Assembly (NCBI GenBank): GCA_020848035.1
Contig: JADLAX010000068.1
Coordinates: 41,688 to 105,687 of the forward strand
Source: Anaerolineae bacterium
GTDB lineage: Bacteria; Chloroflexota; Anaerolineae; Promineifilales; Promineifilaceae
Length of the DNA: 64,000 nucleotides
Direction: 5' to 3'
Positions 63,870 through 64,000 of this stretch are shown one piece after another. The notes beneath the pieces are model-generated. The model had not been told where the DNA came from, made no database searches, and saw only the letters and a list, made by a program, of their open reading frames with translations. The position numbers and the translations under genes were made by a program. The number at the start of each line of letters is the position of its first letter. Position 1 is the first letter of the stretch.

Positions 63870-64000
63870 TTAAACCAGGATCTTGGTAATAACGCCAGAG
63901 CCAACGGTGAGGCCACCTTCACGAATCGCGAAACGGCCGCCTTCTTCCAACGCCACCGGCTTGCTCAACTTCACATGCAGGTTCACGTTGTCGCCCGGCA
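63870..64000 (-). CDS. tuf: Elongation factor Tu, C-terminal end
   Basis: The window's right edge cuts this gene; only 42 residues before the stop are visible. They read PGDNVNLHVKLSKPV, then LEEGGRFAIREGG and VGSGVITKILV, the unmistakable end of EF-Tu domain 3. The gene continues beyond the window. EF-Tu delivers aminoacyl-tRNA to the ribosome. Confidence 0.97.
   Translation of the reverse strand, partial: PGDNVNLHVKLSKPVALEEGGRFAIREGGLTVGSGVITKILV

Noticed and set aside
1..64000. ACGGCCGT as mere recognition site of a restriction enzyme (EagI-type CGGCCG)
   Set aside because: Host genomes usually avoid sites of their own enzymes; here the site is strongly over-represented, and the flanking A and T are conserved too, so a simple restriction explanation does not fit.

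Overview
The window is 64 kb of a bacterial chromosome that is GC-rich apart from a few AT-rich islands. The gene set suggests a Chloroflexota lineage (Anaerolineae, Ardenticatenia or Caldilineae-like): many Pro/Thr-linker lipoproteins, GAF-domain hybrid sensor kinases, MalEFG-type sugar transporters without their own ATPase, a menaquinone prenyltransferase, and a secreted protein with a C-terminal YLPL tail. The phylum call is inference. The order tuf, tRNA-Trp, secE, nusG, rplK, rplA, rplJ, rplL is the classical bacterial arrangement. There is no transposase, integrase, CRISPR array or rRNA.

Layout. 0-3 kb: a sulfotransferase end and two surface proteins. 3.3-5.1 kb: an AT-rich restriction-modification cassette whose nuclease matches the BglII active-site spacing, followed by a possible sulfatase remnant. 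5.4-8.9 kb: an ECF sigma factor coupled by ATGA overlap to a 933-residue protein that joins a zinc-finger anti-sigma domain, one membrane helix and two solute-binding-protein domains. 9-18.6 kb: menA, a double GNAT, a GAF histidine kinase, glutaminyl cyclase, a DUF71 ATPase, DinB, DUF1801, an M20 peptidase and a GIY-YIG protein. 18.6-28.7 kb: a galactan-utilisation locus (LacI regulator, GH2 beta-galactosidase, binding protein with an X25-like tail, two permeases, GH53 endogalactanase) with divergent promoters sharing an operator-like palindrome. 28.7-44 kb: housekeeping and accessory genes, including a transaldolase homologue lacking the Schiff-base lysine, corA, an acyl-CoA carboxylase subunit, a second GAF kinase and RNase J. 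44-49.4 kb: a PP2C phosphatase and a second ABC uptake operon containing a secreted metallophosphoesterase. 49.4-58.4 kb: secreted proteins, two of them large and ending in paired DNRLRE modules. 58.7-64 kb: a TPR protein, maf and the ribosomal/nusG/secE/tRNA-Trp/tuf cluster.

Two sequence-level patterns run through the window. The octamer palindrome ACGGCCGT occurs roughly a hundred times (count by eye), resembling the HIP1 palindrome of cyanobacteria; it avoids the AT-rich islands and is sparse in the ribosomal cluster. The gaps between genes hold several families of short inverted repeats, notably GTGAAACGTGA / TCACGTTTCAC pairs at five places.

The strongest candidates for something undescribed are the sigma / anti-sigma / double-SBP sensor, the ACGGCCGT palindrome, and the active-site-altered transaldolase. 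Start codons were chosen from Shine-Dalgarno sequences where visible. Three genes instead have a -10 hexamer 7-9 bp before the ATG, suggesting leaderless transcripts.
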